A stretch of 25,982 bases of DNA. Origin: PWND01 sp964601515. GTDB taxonomy: Bacteria; Bacteroidota; Bacteroidia; Bacteroidales; UBA7960. The notes beneath the pieces are model-generated. The model was not told where the DNA came from. It was given only the letters and a program-made list of their open reading frames with translations, and ran no database searches. Below, piece by piece: positions 15,439 to 24,107 of this stretch. Location: positions 1 to 25,982 of the forward strand of contig CAZRNU010000032.1 in assembly GCA_964601515.1 (NCBI GenBank), read 5' to 3'. Position 1 is the stretch's first letter, and every line of letters starts with the position of its first letter. A program made the position numbers and the translations under genes.

Positions 15439-17679
15439 TTAAACTCTAATTCCAAAAATAGTAATATCATCAACTTGATCGTAGCTTTCACCTATAGAAG
15501 GATTTTGCCATTTGTCAAGCTCTTCCTCAATTGATATTTTCTGGACAGACATTGATTTGTGGGATATACCGGCGATAATACTTTTCAGGCGGCCAAAAGA
15601 GAATTTTTGTCCATCATTGCCTCCAAATTGATCAGCAATACCATCGCTGAATATATAAAGTCGATCTCCTTTTTTAAGTTGAATCTTATGACTTTTGTAG
15701 GCTCGAGTTTTTTTATGTAATGCCACGGAAGGATTATCCGGCAATAATTCCTCTAATAAATTCGAAAGGGGATCATCTGACTTTTTCTCCCCATTATTTT
15801 CCCTAACTATCCAAATTGGGGTTCTTGCAGCTGACCAATTGCATTCAAGAGTTTTTGTATTTATTGAAATGAGATTAACATACATCCCTTCCCTTTTCAT
15901 ATCTTCTTCGGAATTTTGCACTAATGATTCGATCAATATTTTCCTTAATTCCTCTAGAATTATTGAAGGTTCTGTGATTTCTTTTTTTCTAACAATTTCA
16001 TTCATAAAACTAATCCCCAGCATACTCATAAAAGCACCCGGTACACCATGTCCGGTGCAATCAGCAACAGCAGCAATAATAAAATCGTCGATTTTATTTG
16101 CCCAATAAAAATCTCCTGATACAACTTCCTTAGGTCTGAATACTACAAAATAATCTTCAAAAAGATTTATTGCTTGTTTTTCAGATAGGATAACAGCCGA
16201 CTGAATATGTTTAGCATAAAGTATTGAATCATCCATTCGTTTCTTCTGTCCTTCAATAAAGCTCTTTTGTTTTACAACCATATCTCTTTGGGATTCTATT
16301 TCATCTTTTTGAGACCTGATTTCCTCGTTGGCCATTTCAAGAAGCACATTATTCTCTGTGATAATAATATTGCTTTTTTGTTTTTGTTTATATCCGAATA
16401 ATACTACAATTGCTAATGATACAACAAGTACAAATGCTATAATCAGAAAATTGCGTACAAGTATCTGTCTTCTAATAGTTTCAGCCGCGATAGTATCTTT
16501 TTTTGTTTGCTGCAGCATTGCTTCTTTAGTTTGTTTTTCAAATTCATAAAGCATAGAAGACTGCAATATCCTTTTTGTGTTTTCTTCATTATACAAACTA
16601 TCCCTTGCTGCAATGTATTCTTTAAAATGATAATATGCCTCAACCGGATTATTTTGAAGTTCGAATACTTCATTAAGCATTTTATGTGCAAGAGACACAA
16701 TATCTAATGCTTGGGCTTCTTTAGCATTTTCCAGAGCGATTATAAAATTCTGCTTGGCTTTGCTATAATTTTTCAAGCGTAAATAAAGTTCTCCCAGATA
16801 TAGGTGAACCTCAGCTATTCTGTATTTATTATCAATATCGTAAAATATTTTCATTGCCTTATCGAGATTTTCTTTTCCCAAAGTATAATCTCCAATAAGC
16901 ATATATAACGATCCTATTTCATTATAAATAACGCCAATTCCATCTTTATCGCCGTCTTTTTCCTCATATGCCAAAGAAAGGTCAAGACCTTTTAAGTAGA
17001 ATTCTAGAGCTTCGTTATATTTTCCAAGATTTTTATATACCTCACCTATATTGATATAAGAAACGCTTATTCCAAATTCATTTCTCATTAACACCTCGAT
17101 TTCCAGTGATTCAAGATAATATTCTAAGGCTTTTTCAAAATTTTTCTGATAAAAATAGACTATACCAATATTATTTAATACACTTGCTAATCCGAGAGAA
17201 TCGTTAATAGATTTTGACACAGACAAAGACTTAAGAAAATAATCTATTGCTCCAGGATAATTCCCTTGTAGTCTGTAAATAGCACCAATTTGGTTAAGAG
17301 ATTTACTAACTCCCTCAAGATCATTTAATTGCTCGAAATATTCAAGACTATTATAAAAGTTAGTTAAAGCGCAAGCTCTATCCCCTAATATTCTGCAAAT
17401 TATTCCTCTTGAGTAGAGAATACTTGTTATGCCTTTGCTAAAACCTGCTTTCTTGGATAATTCCAAGGCAGTTTCAGAAAAAATGTAGGCTTGTTCGAGT
17501 TCATCAGCATCAAGCAGCTCATTCATTTTATCAATAGCAGATTGTGCAATTATCAAATCATGATTTTTCCCTTTATTTTGATCTGAAGAAGTATTACTAT
17601 CTCCAAAAACCATAGATGGAAAAATAAACAACAAAATGAATGTTGAAAAAAGGAAAAATGCTTTATTGCCAGATAACAT
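15439..17679 (-). CDS. TPR - transmembrane - PPM/SpoIIE phosphatase, copy 1
   Basis: A 746-aa membrane signalling phosphatase. ATG 17679 is chosen because it gives a signal peptide (about 1-26, ending PSMVFG) and a GGAGG lies 14 bp upstream; the frame continues only to a TTG at 17700. The N-terminal half (about 50-360) is TPR repeats (for example GIVYFYQKNFEKALEYYLES and GEVYKNLGKYNEALEFY), predicted periplasmic. One membrane helix (about 408-430) leads to a coiled coil (about 431-490). The PP2C-like SpoIIE domain (about 505-746) keeps its metal-site acids: Asp523 (VSGDFYW), Asp540 (DCTGHG), Asp679 (FSDG) and Asp737/738 (QVDDIT). It should dephosphorylate Ser/Thr on a partner protein, usually a STAS antagonist, but none is nearby. 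It is the last of three tandem paralogues. Confidence 0.88.
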   Translation of the reverse strand: MLSGNKAFFLFSTFILLFIFPSMVFGDSNTSSDQNKGKNHDLIIAQSAIDKMNELLDADELEQAYIFSETALELSKKAGFSKGITSILYSRGIICRILGDRACALTNFYNSLEYFEQLNDLEGVSKSLNQIGAIYRLQGNYPGAIDYFLKSLSVSKSINDSLGLASVLNNIGIVYFYQKNFEKALEYYLESLEIEVLMRNEFGISVSYINIGEVYKNLGKYNEALEFYLKGLDLSLAYEEKDGDKDGIGVIYNEIGSLYMLIGDYTLGKENLDKAMKIFYDIDNKYRIAEVHLYLGELYLRLKNYSKAKQNFIIALENAKEAQALDIVSLAHKMLNEVFELQNNPVEAYYHFKEYIAARDSLYNEENTKRILQSSMLYEFEKQTKEAMLQQTKKDTIAAETIRRQILVRNFLIIAFVLVVSLAIVVLFGYKQKQKSNIIITENNVLLEMANEEIRSQKDEIESQRDMVVKQKSFIEGQKKRMDDSILYAKHIQSAVILSEKQAINLFEDYFVVFRPKEVVSGDFYWANKIDDFIIAAVADCTGHGVPGAFMSMLGISFMNEIVRKKEITEPSIILEELRKILIESLVQNSEEDMKREGMYVNLISINTKTLECNWSAARTPIWIVRENNGEKKSDDPLSNLLEELLPDNPSVALHKKTRAYKSHKIQLKKGDRLYIFSDGIADQFGGNDGQKFSFGRLKSIIAGISHKSMSVQKISIEEELDKWQNPSIGESYDQVDDITIFGIRV

Positions 17680-17804
17680 CAGGATAAAATGGTCCTCCAA
17701 AAATAATTAAAACAAATAACTGTTAAATACTATAACCGAACACAAAAATAATCAAAAAGCCAAGACTATGTATTCAATTATTAGATTGGTTTTATATATG
17801 GAGA

Positions 17805-19961
17805 TTAAGATACTTTCATCGACAAAAAGGTAATATCATCAATTTGGTCATAAAATTCTCCACCCTGAGGGTTTTGCCAATTTTCCAATGAGTCTTCAAC
17901 TGCCAACTTCTGTTTATTCATATCTAGATGCACAGAGTTTTGGACCACTTGCAATAATTGCCTTGATGAATATTTTTTTCCTTCGCGACCTCCAAACTGG
18001 TCAATTATTCCATCAGTAAACAGATACAACACATCGCCCTTTGAAAGAAAAATTTTCTTACCGGTAAATGCCTTAAAACTTTTATGTAAAGCAACTGAAG
18101 GGTTTTCGGGTTTGATTTCATCAATAGTTACAAAATTATTTTGTTTTGACAGGCGGCTTCGATATATCCACAGAGGAGTTCTTGCACCTGCATAATTGCA
18201 TTCAAGATTATTTTTATCAATTACTAAAAGATTTACGTACATTCCCTCTCTCTTCATATCTGAATCAGCGTTATTAGACAAAGCTTCATTAAGATATGTT
18301 CTTAAATTTTCTAAAATTTTTTCTACATCAACTATTTCTTTCTTTTTTATTATATCGTTAAGAAAACTAACACCCAACATACTCATAAATGCACCTGAAA
18401 CACCATGTCCGGTGCAGTCGACCAGTGCAACAACGAGATAATTTCTCACATTATAAACCCAAAAGAAGTCGCCAGAAACAACCTCTTTTGGCCTGAAAAT
18501 AATAAAATAATCACCCAATAAACTCTTCATTTGAGCTTCGGAAGGAAGCATAGCAGACTGAATGTGCTGAGCATAAATGATAGAATCATCTATTTTTTTC
18601 TTTTGATTTTCAATAAAAGATTTTTGTTTAATTACTAAATCTCTTTGCGATTCAATCTCTTCTTTCTGCAAACTTATGATTTGGTTTTGTTCATTAAGTT
18701 TTAGGTTGATTCTTTTTAATTTCTGTTTTACATAAAAAACCCATACTAAAAAACATCCAATAATTAAAACCCCAATAATAAAAATAATTATCAGCAAGTT
18801 TTGACGCTTTATAACAATTTGACTTCTAATAATCTCCTTGTCCTTTTTTTCACTTTCAAACTTTGCATTTAAAAATTTTATCTGTTTTTGAATATCTTCT
18901 CCCTGTATTGAATCTTTATACGAAATGGAGATTTCATAATGCAATAATGCATTATGAAAGTCATTTAGTTTTTTATAACATAAATAATAGCTATTATGAA
19001 TAGATTTCATATAATTCCTTAGTCTTGATTTTTCAGCTATAACAAGTGCACTATCAAGATATAATAATGCTTCCTCATAATTTCCCATATCTATAATTAC
19101 GCTGGCAATATTTAGATAGGCACTTGCCATACCCCATTTTTGTTTTTTTTCAATAGTAATTGCCATTGATTTTTTCAGATAGTCTAATGCTTGCACATTA
19201 TCACCCATATATCTGTAAGTAGCTGCAATATCATTATAAGAAAAATCCAAGTAATGAAATAAATTAAGTTGTTCTCTGATTGCTAATGCTCTTTTTTGAT
19301 ATTTTAGAGCTTCCTCAAAATCTTCACTAAGATTAAACATGTTGCCAAGTTCATGTAATGCCACATGGTACATTCCATCAACATCAGTTGAATCTCCATA
19401 TTCCAGTGCTTCAAGGAAGTAAATTCTTGATTGATGAAATTCTCCACTATTTCTAAAAACAAATGCAGCATAAACATTTGCCAACTCAAGAAAATCAGAC
19501 AATTTATTTTCTTCAATATATTTCAAAGTCTGAATAACAATACTAATTGCCTTCTCATAATCACCGGTCCAAGACAATAAATAAGCCGCCCTCAATTTTG
19601 ATTTTAGGTATAAATCAATATTATTATCAATAATTGCTTTCTCTGAAGTGATTATTAAAACTTCCACTGCTCTTTGAAAATCTGAGGTAGATTCAAGGAA
19701 TGAACCATATTTATAAATCAAGTTTGGATTTACCTTATAATTTCGATTATCCATCAAAGAGTCAATTTTCGAGATATAACTATACATCTTTTCAGGCTGA
19801 TCATTAATATAAAATATATCTGCTAAATCAATCATTGCCTCTAATGATACTTCTAAATCTCCGGAAGTTTCTGCTATGATAGTTAGGCTGTCTGTTTTCC
19901 CCTGAGGAAAGACGACAGCTACATTTAATATAAGCAGCAAATAAAAAACTAATCTTTTCAT
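17805..19961 (-). CDS. TPR - transmembrane - PPM/SpoIIE phosphatase, copy 2
   Basis: A 718-aa paralogue with the same plan: signal peptide (1-20, ending VVFPQ), extracytoplasmic TPR array (about 25-350), one membrane helix (about 388-411), coiled coil (412-460) and SpoIIE-type phosphatase (about 480-718). The metal-binding acids are kept: Asp498 (VSGDFFW), Asp515 (DCTGHG), Asp650 (FTDG) and Asp708/709 (QIDDIT). The TPR part has diverged much more from its neighbours than the coiled coil and catalytic domain. ATG 19961 is the natural start. It lies 110 bp downstream of copy 3 and 126 bp upstream of copy 1, gaps large enough for separate promoters; a TATATTTG box lies 57 bp ahead of this gene. 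Substrate and signal are unknown. Confidence 0.88.
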   Translation of the reverse strand: MKRLVFYLLLILNVAVVFPQGKTDSLTIIAETSGDLEVSLEAMIDLADIFYINDQPEKMYSYISKIDSLMDNRNYKVNPNLIYKYGSFLESTSDFQRAVEVLIITSEKAIIDNNIDLYLKSKLRAAYLLSWTGDYEKAISIVIQTLKYIEENKLSDFLELANVYAAFVFRNSGEFHQSRIYFLEALEYGDSTDVDGMYHVALHELGNMFNLSEDFEEALKYQKRALAIREQLNLFHYLDFSYNDIAATYRYMGDNVQALDYLKKSMAITIEKKQKWGMASAYLNIASVIIDMGNYEEALLYLDSALVIAEKSRLRNYMKSIHNSYYLCYKKLNDFHNALLHYEISISYKDSIQGEDIQKQIKFLNAKFESEKKDKEIIRSQIVIKRQNLLIIIFIIGVLIIGCFLVWVFYVKQKLKRINLKLNEQNQIISLQKEEIESQRDLVIKQKSFIENQKKKIDDSIIYAQHIQSAMLPSEAQMKSLLGDYFIIFRPKEVVSGDFFWVYNVRNYLVVALVDCTGHGVSGAFMSMLGVSFLNDIIKKKEIVDVEKILENLRTYLNEALSNNADSDMKREGMYVNLLVIDKNNLECNYAGARTPLWIYRSRLSKQNNFVTIDEIKPENPSVALHKSFKAFTGKKIFLSKGDVLYLFTDGIIDQFGGREGKKYSSRQLLQVVQNSVHLDMNKQKLAVEDSLENWQNPQGGEFYDQIDDITFLSMKVS

Positions 19962-20017
19962 TTTTAAGAATAAAAAACCTGATTTAGTAAAAGGCCTTAC
20001 TATTATTCAAGCTATGC

Positions 20018-20025
20018 CAAATATA
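20018..20025 (-). promoter_or_regulatory. Candidate -7 box for phosphatase copy 2
   Basis: The minus-strand octamer TATATTTG fits TAnnTTTG, 57 bp ahead of the ATG at 19961. No TTTG occurs at the usual spacing upstream. If functional, copy 2 is transcribed independently of copy 3. Confidence 0.35.
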
Positions 20026-20071
20026 AATAAAAAAGACAAGAAATTCTTTGTTAATATAATATTCTTGGGTA

Positions 20072-22480
20072 TTATATCATTATTGATAAGAGTGTAATAT
20101 CATCTATCTGTTCAAAACATTCTTCTTTGTCAGGATTTTTCCAGTTGTACAAAGCTTTTTCAATAGTATTTCTCTGGTCATCCAAATTGTGTTTACATGT
20201 GTCGATTAGCAACTGTTTTAATTGTTTAGTTGAAAACTTTTTCCCTTCCGGGCCTCCAAATTGATCAATGATACCATCAGAAAACATATAAAGCTTATCG
20301 CCGGGATTAAGATTTATGCTATGATTTGTAAATTCTGACATTTTATTTGTAAATGCAACGGAAGTAGTGTCAGGGCTGTATTCCTCAATTGAAGAGTTTT
20401 CATTAAAATCATTTCTAATAATCCATAGCGGACTTCTTGCACCAGACCAATAGCATTTATTTGTACTTCTATCAATATTTGCAATACAAATATTCATGCC
20501 TTCCCTTTTCATATCCTGTTCGGAATTTTGCTGAAGAGCATCTACTAAAGATTTCCTCAGTTCTTTCAATATTGATGCAGGATTGGTTATTTCTTTTCTT
20601 TTGACAATTTCGTTAAGAAGGCTAATTCCAAGCAAGCTCATAAAAGCACCTGACACACCATGGCCTGTGCAATCAGCAACTGCAATAATAAGTTGATTTT
20701 TTATTTTTGCCGCCCAATAAAAATCGCCTGAAACAACTTCTTTTGGTTGGAAAATTATATAATGTTGTCCGAGGAGCTCAAATGTTTGGTTTTCAGGCAA
20801 TATTAATGCAGATTGAATATGTTGCGCATAAGAAATCGAATCTTCCATCTTTTTCTTTTGACGTTCAATAACTTCCTTATGTTCTACAACTATTGTATGT
20901 TGTGTTTCTATTTCGTCTTTTTGAGCTCTAATTTCTTCATTTGCTTGTTCAAGTAGTACATTTTTTTCACTTATAACTTTATTATTTTTTTTCTTTTGCG
21001 AATAAGCATAAAGGATAAATATTATAAACAATACTAGTATTCCGGACCCAACAATAAAAAAGTTTCTGACTACAATTTGTTTTTGAGCTTCAACTTCCTG
21101 TTTAGCAATTATATATTTCTGATTTTCAATTTCTTGTTGTTTTTTTTCTGTTTGATACCTTGTTTCAACCTCAGCCAATGCCTTAGCCTTATCTTCATTA
21201 AATATACTATCTTTGGTTTCAATAAACATTTCTGCATATTCAAGGGCTTTTGGTAGATTTCCCATCTTCTTATTTACTTTCATCAAAGATTTAGCTGCAA
21301 GATTTATTCTTGAAATGGAATTAACTTCTTTTGCAATTCTCATAGATTTATCAGCATATATTAAAGCTGTGTTTAAGTAATGCTGATATTTTTCGGAATC
21401 TGATTTATATAACTCCGCAATATCAAGATTCAGCATTGCAATATTCTCACAATTAAGAGCCATTCCGCTCTTATCACCAATAATTTCTTTCAATGACAGA
21501 GATTTCATAAAGTTATCAATAGCTTTATTAAAGGCATCTATCTTTTCCTTCTTACCACTTATAATAAGAGCTTTTTCATTAAAAGCAGTTCCAATATTGT
21601 TATAGCACATTGACATATTTCTTCTATCGCCAATTTCTTCAGAAATTGCGAGAGCTTTATAATAATATTCCAATGCTTTATCAATCTTCTCAAAGTTATT
21701 GTCAATGTTATTATTCTTTCTATTAAGGTCAACCAGAACAGCGCCTATATTATTGTAGCATCCGGCTATTTGTTGTTTTTTATCTAACTCGATAGCTATG
21801 TTTAAAGCTTTAGAATAATATTCCAGTGCCAGTTCAAGATTGTTCTGATTTTTATGAATATTACCAATATTATTATAATTACCTGCCATTATATCTTTAT
21901 TTCCGATAGCTTCATTTATTTCCAAGGCTGTCATGAATGATTCGAGAGCTTTATCATAAACTCCAAGATTCCAAAACACTAGTCCTATATTATTATAAGC
22001 TCTTGCAATATAGTCCTGATTATTCAATTCCATACTAATTTCAAGAAACTCCTCAAAATGCTGCATTCCTTCAAAATATTTGCCATTAGATGCATTTATC
22101 ATTCCAAGTCTATTAATTGCATCTGCAACTTGAATCAAATCATTTAACTCCTTAAAAATTTCCACAACTCTAGAGTATTTATCAATAGCTAAATCTATCC
22201 TACCTGCAAGCCAGTCAATATTTCCTGATAATCTTAATGCTTCAGCTTCCAGAGTTTTAAATCTGTTGTTTTCATTGAAATTATTATGTGCTAATTCGAC
22301 TGCTTTGCTAAAATAAAAAACTGCAGAGTCGATATTAGTTTTTTGGGATACTATTCCTTTTTCTATTAATTTTTTAATTTGGGTTGTATCGTGAATGTTT
22401 TCCTCAGCATTATAATCTGACATTGCTGACAAATTAATGACGTATAAAAAGCAAAGAAAAACTGTAAATTTTCTCTTCAT
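20072..22480 (-). CDS. TPR - transmembrane - PPM/SpoIIE phosphatase, copy 3
   Basis: The largest of the three paralogues, 802 aa from ATG 22480. The frame extends to a TTG at 22516, but the ATG gives a clean signal peptide (1-19, ending NLSA). A long extracytoplasmic TPR array (about 35-430) has several near-canonical repeats starting YNNIG (as in AYNNIGLVFWNLGVYDKALE), more regular than in copies 1 and 2. A membrane helix (about 470-494), coiled coil (about 495-550) and SpoIIE-type phosphatase (about 565-802) follow, with Asp586 (VSGDFYW), Asp603 (DCTGHG), Asp735 (FSDG) and Asp793/794 (QIDDIT). Predicted role: signal-controlled Ser/Thr dephosphorylation in the cytoplasm driven by an envelope TPR sensor. 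It is the first of the row in the direction of transcription. Confidence 0.88.
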   Translation of the reverse strand: MKRKFTVFLCFLYVINLSAMSDYNAEENIHDTTQIKKLIEKGIVSQKTNIDSAVFYFSKAVELAHNNFNENNRFKTLEAEALRLSGNIDWLAGRIDLAIDKYSRVVEIFKELNDLIQVADAINRLGMINASNGKYFEGMQHFEEFLEISMELNNQDYIARAYNNIGLVFWNLGVYDKALESFMTALEINEAIGNKDIMAGNYNNIGNIHKNQNNLELALEYYSKALNIAIELDKKQQIAGCYNNIGAVLVDLNRKNNNIDNNFEKIDKALEYYYKALAISEEIGDRRNMSMCYNNIGTAFNEKALIISGKKEKIDAFNKAIDNFMKSLSLKEIIGDKSGMALNCENIAMLNLDIAELYKSDSEKYQHYLNTALIYADKSMRIAKEVNSISRINLAAKSLMKVNKKMGNLPKALEYAEMFIETKDSIFNEDKAKALAEVETRYQTEKKQQEIENQKYIIAKQEVEAQKQIVVRNFFIVGSGILVLFIIFILYAYSQKKKNNKVISEKNVLLEQANEEIRAQKDEIETQHTIVVEHKEVIERQKKKMEDSISYAQHIQSALILPENQTFELLGQHYIIFQPKEVVSGDFYWAAKIKNQLIIAVADCTGHGVSGAFMSLLGISLLNEIVKRKEITNPASILKELRKSLVDALQQNSEQDMKREGMNICIANIDRSTNKCYWSGARSPLWIIRNDFNENSSIEEYSPDTTSVAFTNKMSEFTNHSINLNPGDKLYMFSDGIIDQFGGPEGKKFSTKQLKQLLIDTCKHNLDDQRNTIEKALYNWKNPDKEECFEQIDDITLLSIMI

Positions 22481-22792
22481 TACGAATTGATTTTTAAATA
22501 TTTGATTGAAAAACAAATTTATAAAAAAAAGCTAATAACAGGACTTTTATAAAGACATTTTTATTTTTTATCAGAATAATATAGTTGTTCGTATAATCAA
22601 GAAATTAGTGAATTCTTTATAATAAAGTTTCAAAAAAATGCTTTCTTTAAATAAACTAAATCAGCAACTTAAGGATAAAGCTACAATAATTTGCAGTTTT
22701 TTTGTAAAAAAATTTTTGGTTATTTAAATATAGAAAGTATCTTTGCACTCTCAAAAAATGAGGGTATCGATCTTAGATATTATAAATAAATT
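22481..22792. other. 312-bp intergenic region between phosphatase copy 3 and tRNA-Lys
   Basis: This region contains no credible gene. It holds a possible minus-strand -7 box for copy 3 (TAAATTTG, 22521-22514, 34 bp from the ATG, no matching -33) and the clear plus-strand tRNA-Lys promoter at 22715-22745. The rest is AT-rich with A and T runs and no strong hairpin. Confidence 0.6.
22715..22745 (+). promoter_or_regulatory. Predicted tRNA-Lys promoter
   Basis: TTTG at 22715-22718 and TATCTTTG at 22738-22745 are separated by 19 bp, the same geometry as the nrfH promoter and a full match to the Bacteroidota consensus. Transcription should begin near 22752, about 40 nt ahead of the mature tRNA. 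Confidence 0.8.
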
Positions 22793-22865
22793 GACTTGGT
22801 AGCTCAGCAGGTAGAGCACATCCCTTTTAAGGATGGGGTCCTGGGTTCGAATCCCAGCCAAGTCA
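22793..22865 (+). tRNA. tRNA-Lys (anticodon UUU)
   Basis: A 73-nt cloverleaf. The acceptor stem GACTTGG/CCAAGTC is followed by discriminator A (22865). The D arm is AGCTCAGCAGGTAGAGC. The anticodon stem CATCC/GGATG encloses loop CTTTTAA with anticodon TTT (Lys). The T arm CTGGG-TTCGAAT-CCCAG is perfect. CCA is not encoded. A run of seven T (22867-22873) follows, 9 bp from the convergent ald stop. Confidence 0.97.
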
Positions 22866-22874
22866 CTTTTTTTA

Positions 22875-24095
22875 TTATAGGGCGGTAAGTAAAAGCTCTA
22901 TATCCTGATAAGGCAAGCTGTAATGCTCTCCTATATGCTGATTTGTAAGTGCTCCATTAAAAATATAAACTCCGTGTCTGATTCCTTGATCCGTTTTTAG
23001 CAGGCTTAAAATGCTTCCGGATTCTCCGATATTAATAAGTACAGGTGCAAAAAAATTGCTGAAAGCATAAGATGCAGTATGAGGAACTCTTGATGCAATA
23101 TTTGGTACGCAATAATGTGTAACTCCTTGTTTTTGAAAAACAGGATCGGCATGATTTGTTAGCATTGAAGTTTCAAAACATCCACCTTGGTCAATACTAA
23201 CATCAATAATTATAGAACCTTGTTTCATTTGTTTCACCATATCTTCAGTAACAAATATGGGGGTTCTTCCCAGTCTGGAATGTATTGCACCAATAACTAC
23301 ATCAGCTGTTTTAAGGGATTTTAAAAGTATTTTTGGTTGAATGATTGATGTAAATACTCTTGAATTAAGATTATTTTGCAACCTTCTGAGCTTATAGATA
23401 GAATTATCAAAAACTTTCACCCATGCACCAAGTCCCATAGCGGCTCTGGCAGCAAATTCGCCAACAGTTCCTGCACCTAATATAACCACTTCTGTAGGTG
23501 TAATTCCCGAAAAACCACCAAACATTCTACCTTTTCCCAATTTTTTATCGGCTAGATATTCACCTGCAATTAGTATTGCAGTATTACCCGCAATTTCGCT
23601 CATACTTCTTAAAAGCGGAAAAGTATTCATTTTATCCTTTATCATTTCAAAAGATAATGCAGTAACTTTCTTGCGCATAAGAGTACGAAAATACTCCTCT
23701 CTCTGCACAGCCATTGTAACGGTAGAAATTAGCAATTGACCGGGCTTAACCAAATCAAGTTCGACATCACTTAAAGGGGCTATTTTTAGAATTATATCTG
23801 CTTCAAAAACTTCTTTAGCAGTAGGAACTATTTCAGCCCCGGCTTCTGCGTATTCATTATCAGGAAAATATGCATTTTCTCCGGCCTTAGTCTCTACAAT
23901 CACTCTGTGTCCGTTTTGAATAATAAGAGCCACACCTTCAGGAGCAATTGGAACTCTGGTTTCCATCAATAAAGTTTCTTTAGGAATTCCTATTATCAAA
24001 TTACTTTTTCTTTTAGTAACTTCAAGCATTTCCTCTTTAGGCAATAAAGCTCCTGAAGGACCAAAAAATTTATATTCGTGATGTGGAGTTTCCAT
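22875..24095 (-). CDS. ald: Alanine dehydrogenase / PNT-family protein
   Basis: Member of the alanine dehydrogenase / transhydrogenase-alpha family; in this family Ald interconverts L-alanine and pyruvate with NAD. It is 406 aa, about 31 residues longer at the N-terminus than typical Ald (about 370). Seen: pyruvate-binding-type Arg47 in ETRVPIAPEG, Lys104 in IILKIAP (equivalent of Lys74/75), nucleotide-binding GAGTVG (207-212), and Asp302 in SIDQGGCFE. The usual catalytic His (His96 in the M. tuberculosis enzyme, context ILFTFLHLAA) aligns without gaps to Thr127 (LLISTVTMAV), so alanine dehydrogenase activity is not assured. Similar proteins are common in Bacteroidota under this name. It lies 12 bp downstream of tsaE and is probably cotranscribed with porX-tsaE. 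Confidence 0.8.
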   Translation of the reverse strand: METPHHEYKFFGPSGALLPKEEMLEVTKRKSNLIIGIPKETLLMETRVPIAPEGVALIIQNGHRVIVETKAGENAYFPDNEYAEAGAEIVPTAKEVFEADIILKIAPLSDVELDLVKPGQLLISTVTMAVQREEYFRTLMRKKVTALSFEMIKDKMNTFPLLRSMSEIAGNTAILIAGEYLADKKLGKGRMFGGFSGITPTEVVILGAGTVGEFAARAAMGLGAWVKVFDNSIYKLRRLQNNLNSRVFTSIIQPKILLKSLKTADVVIGAIHSRLGRTPIFVTEDMVKQMKQGSIIIDVSIDQGGCFETSMLTNHADPVFQKQGVTHYCVPNIASRVPHTASYAFSNFFAPVLINIGESGSILSLLKTDQGIRHGVYIFNGALTNQHIGEHYSLPYQDIELLLTAL

Positions 24096-24107
24096 ACTAT
24101 GTTTGAT

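Noticed and set aside
19985..20002. TAGTAA/TTACTA inverted repeat between phosphatase copies 3 and 2
   Set aside because: The AT-rich 6-bp stem is not directly followed by a T run; it could be chance in this base composition.
15439..22480. Recent DNA-level triplication of the phosphatase genes
   Set aside because: The proteins are similar only in the coiled coil and catalytic domain, and the nucleotide sequences and TPR regions are clearly diverged, so the duplication is old.
22481..22516. Longer phosphatase copy 3 start at TTG 22516 (and similarly TTG 17700 for copy 1)
   Set aside because: In-frame ATG codons downstream give clean signal peptides, and the upstream starts are TTG codons only.
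22638..22727. Short plus-strand ORF of 29 codons ahead of tRNA-Lys
   Set aside because: It overlaps the -33 element of the tRNA-Lys promoter, has no ribosome-binding context and resembles random AT-rich sequence.
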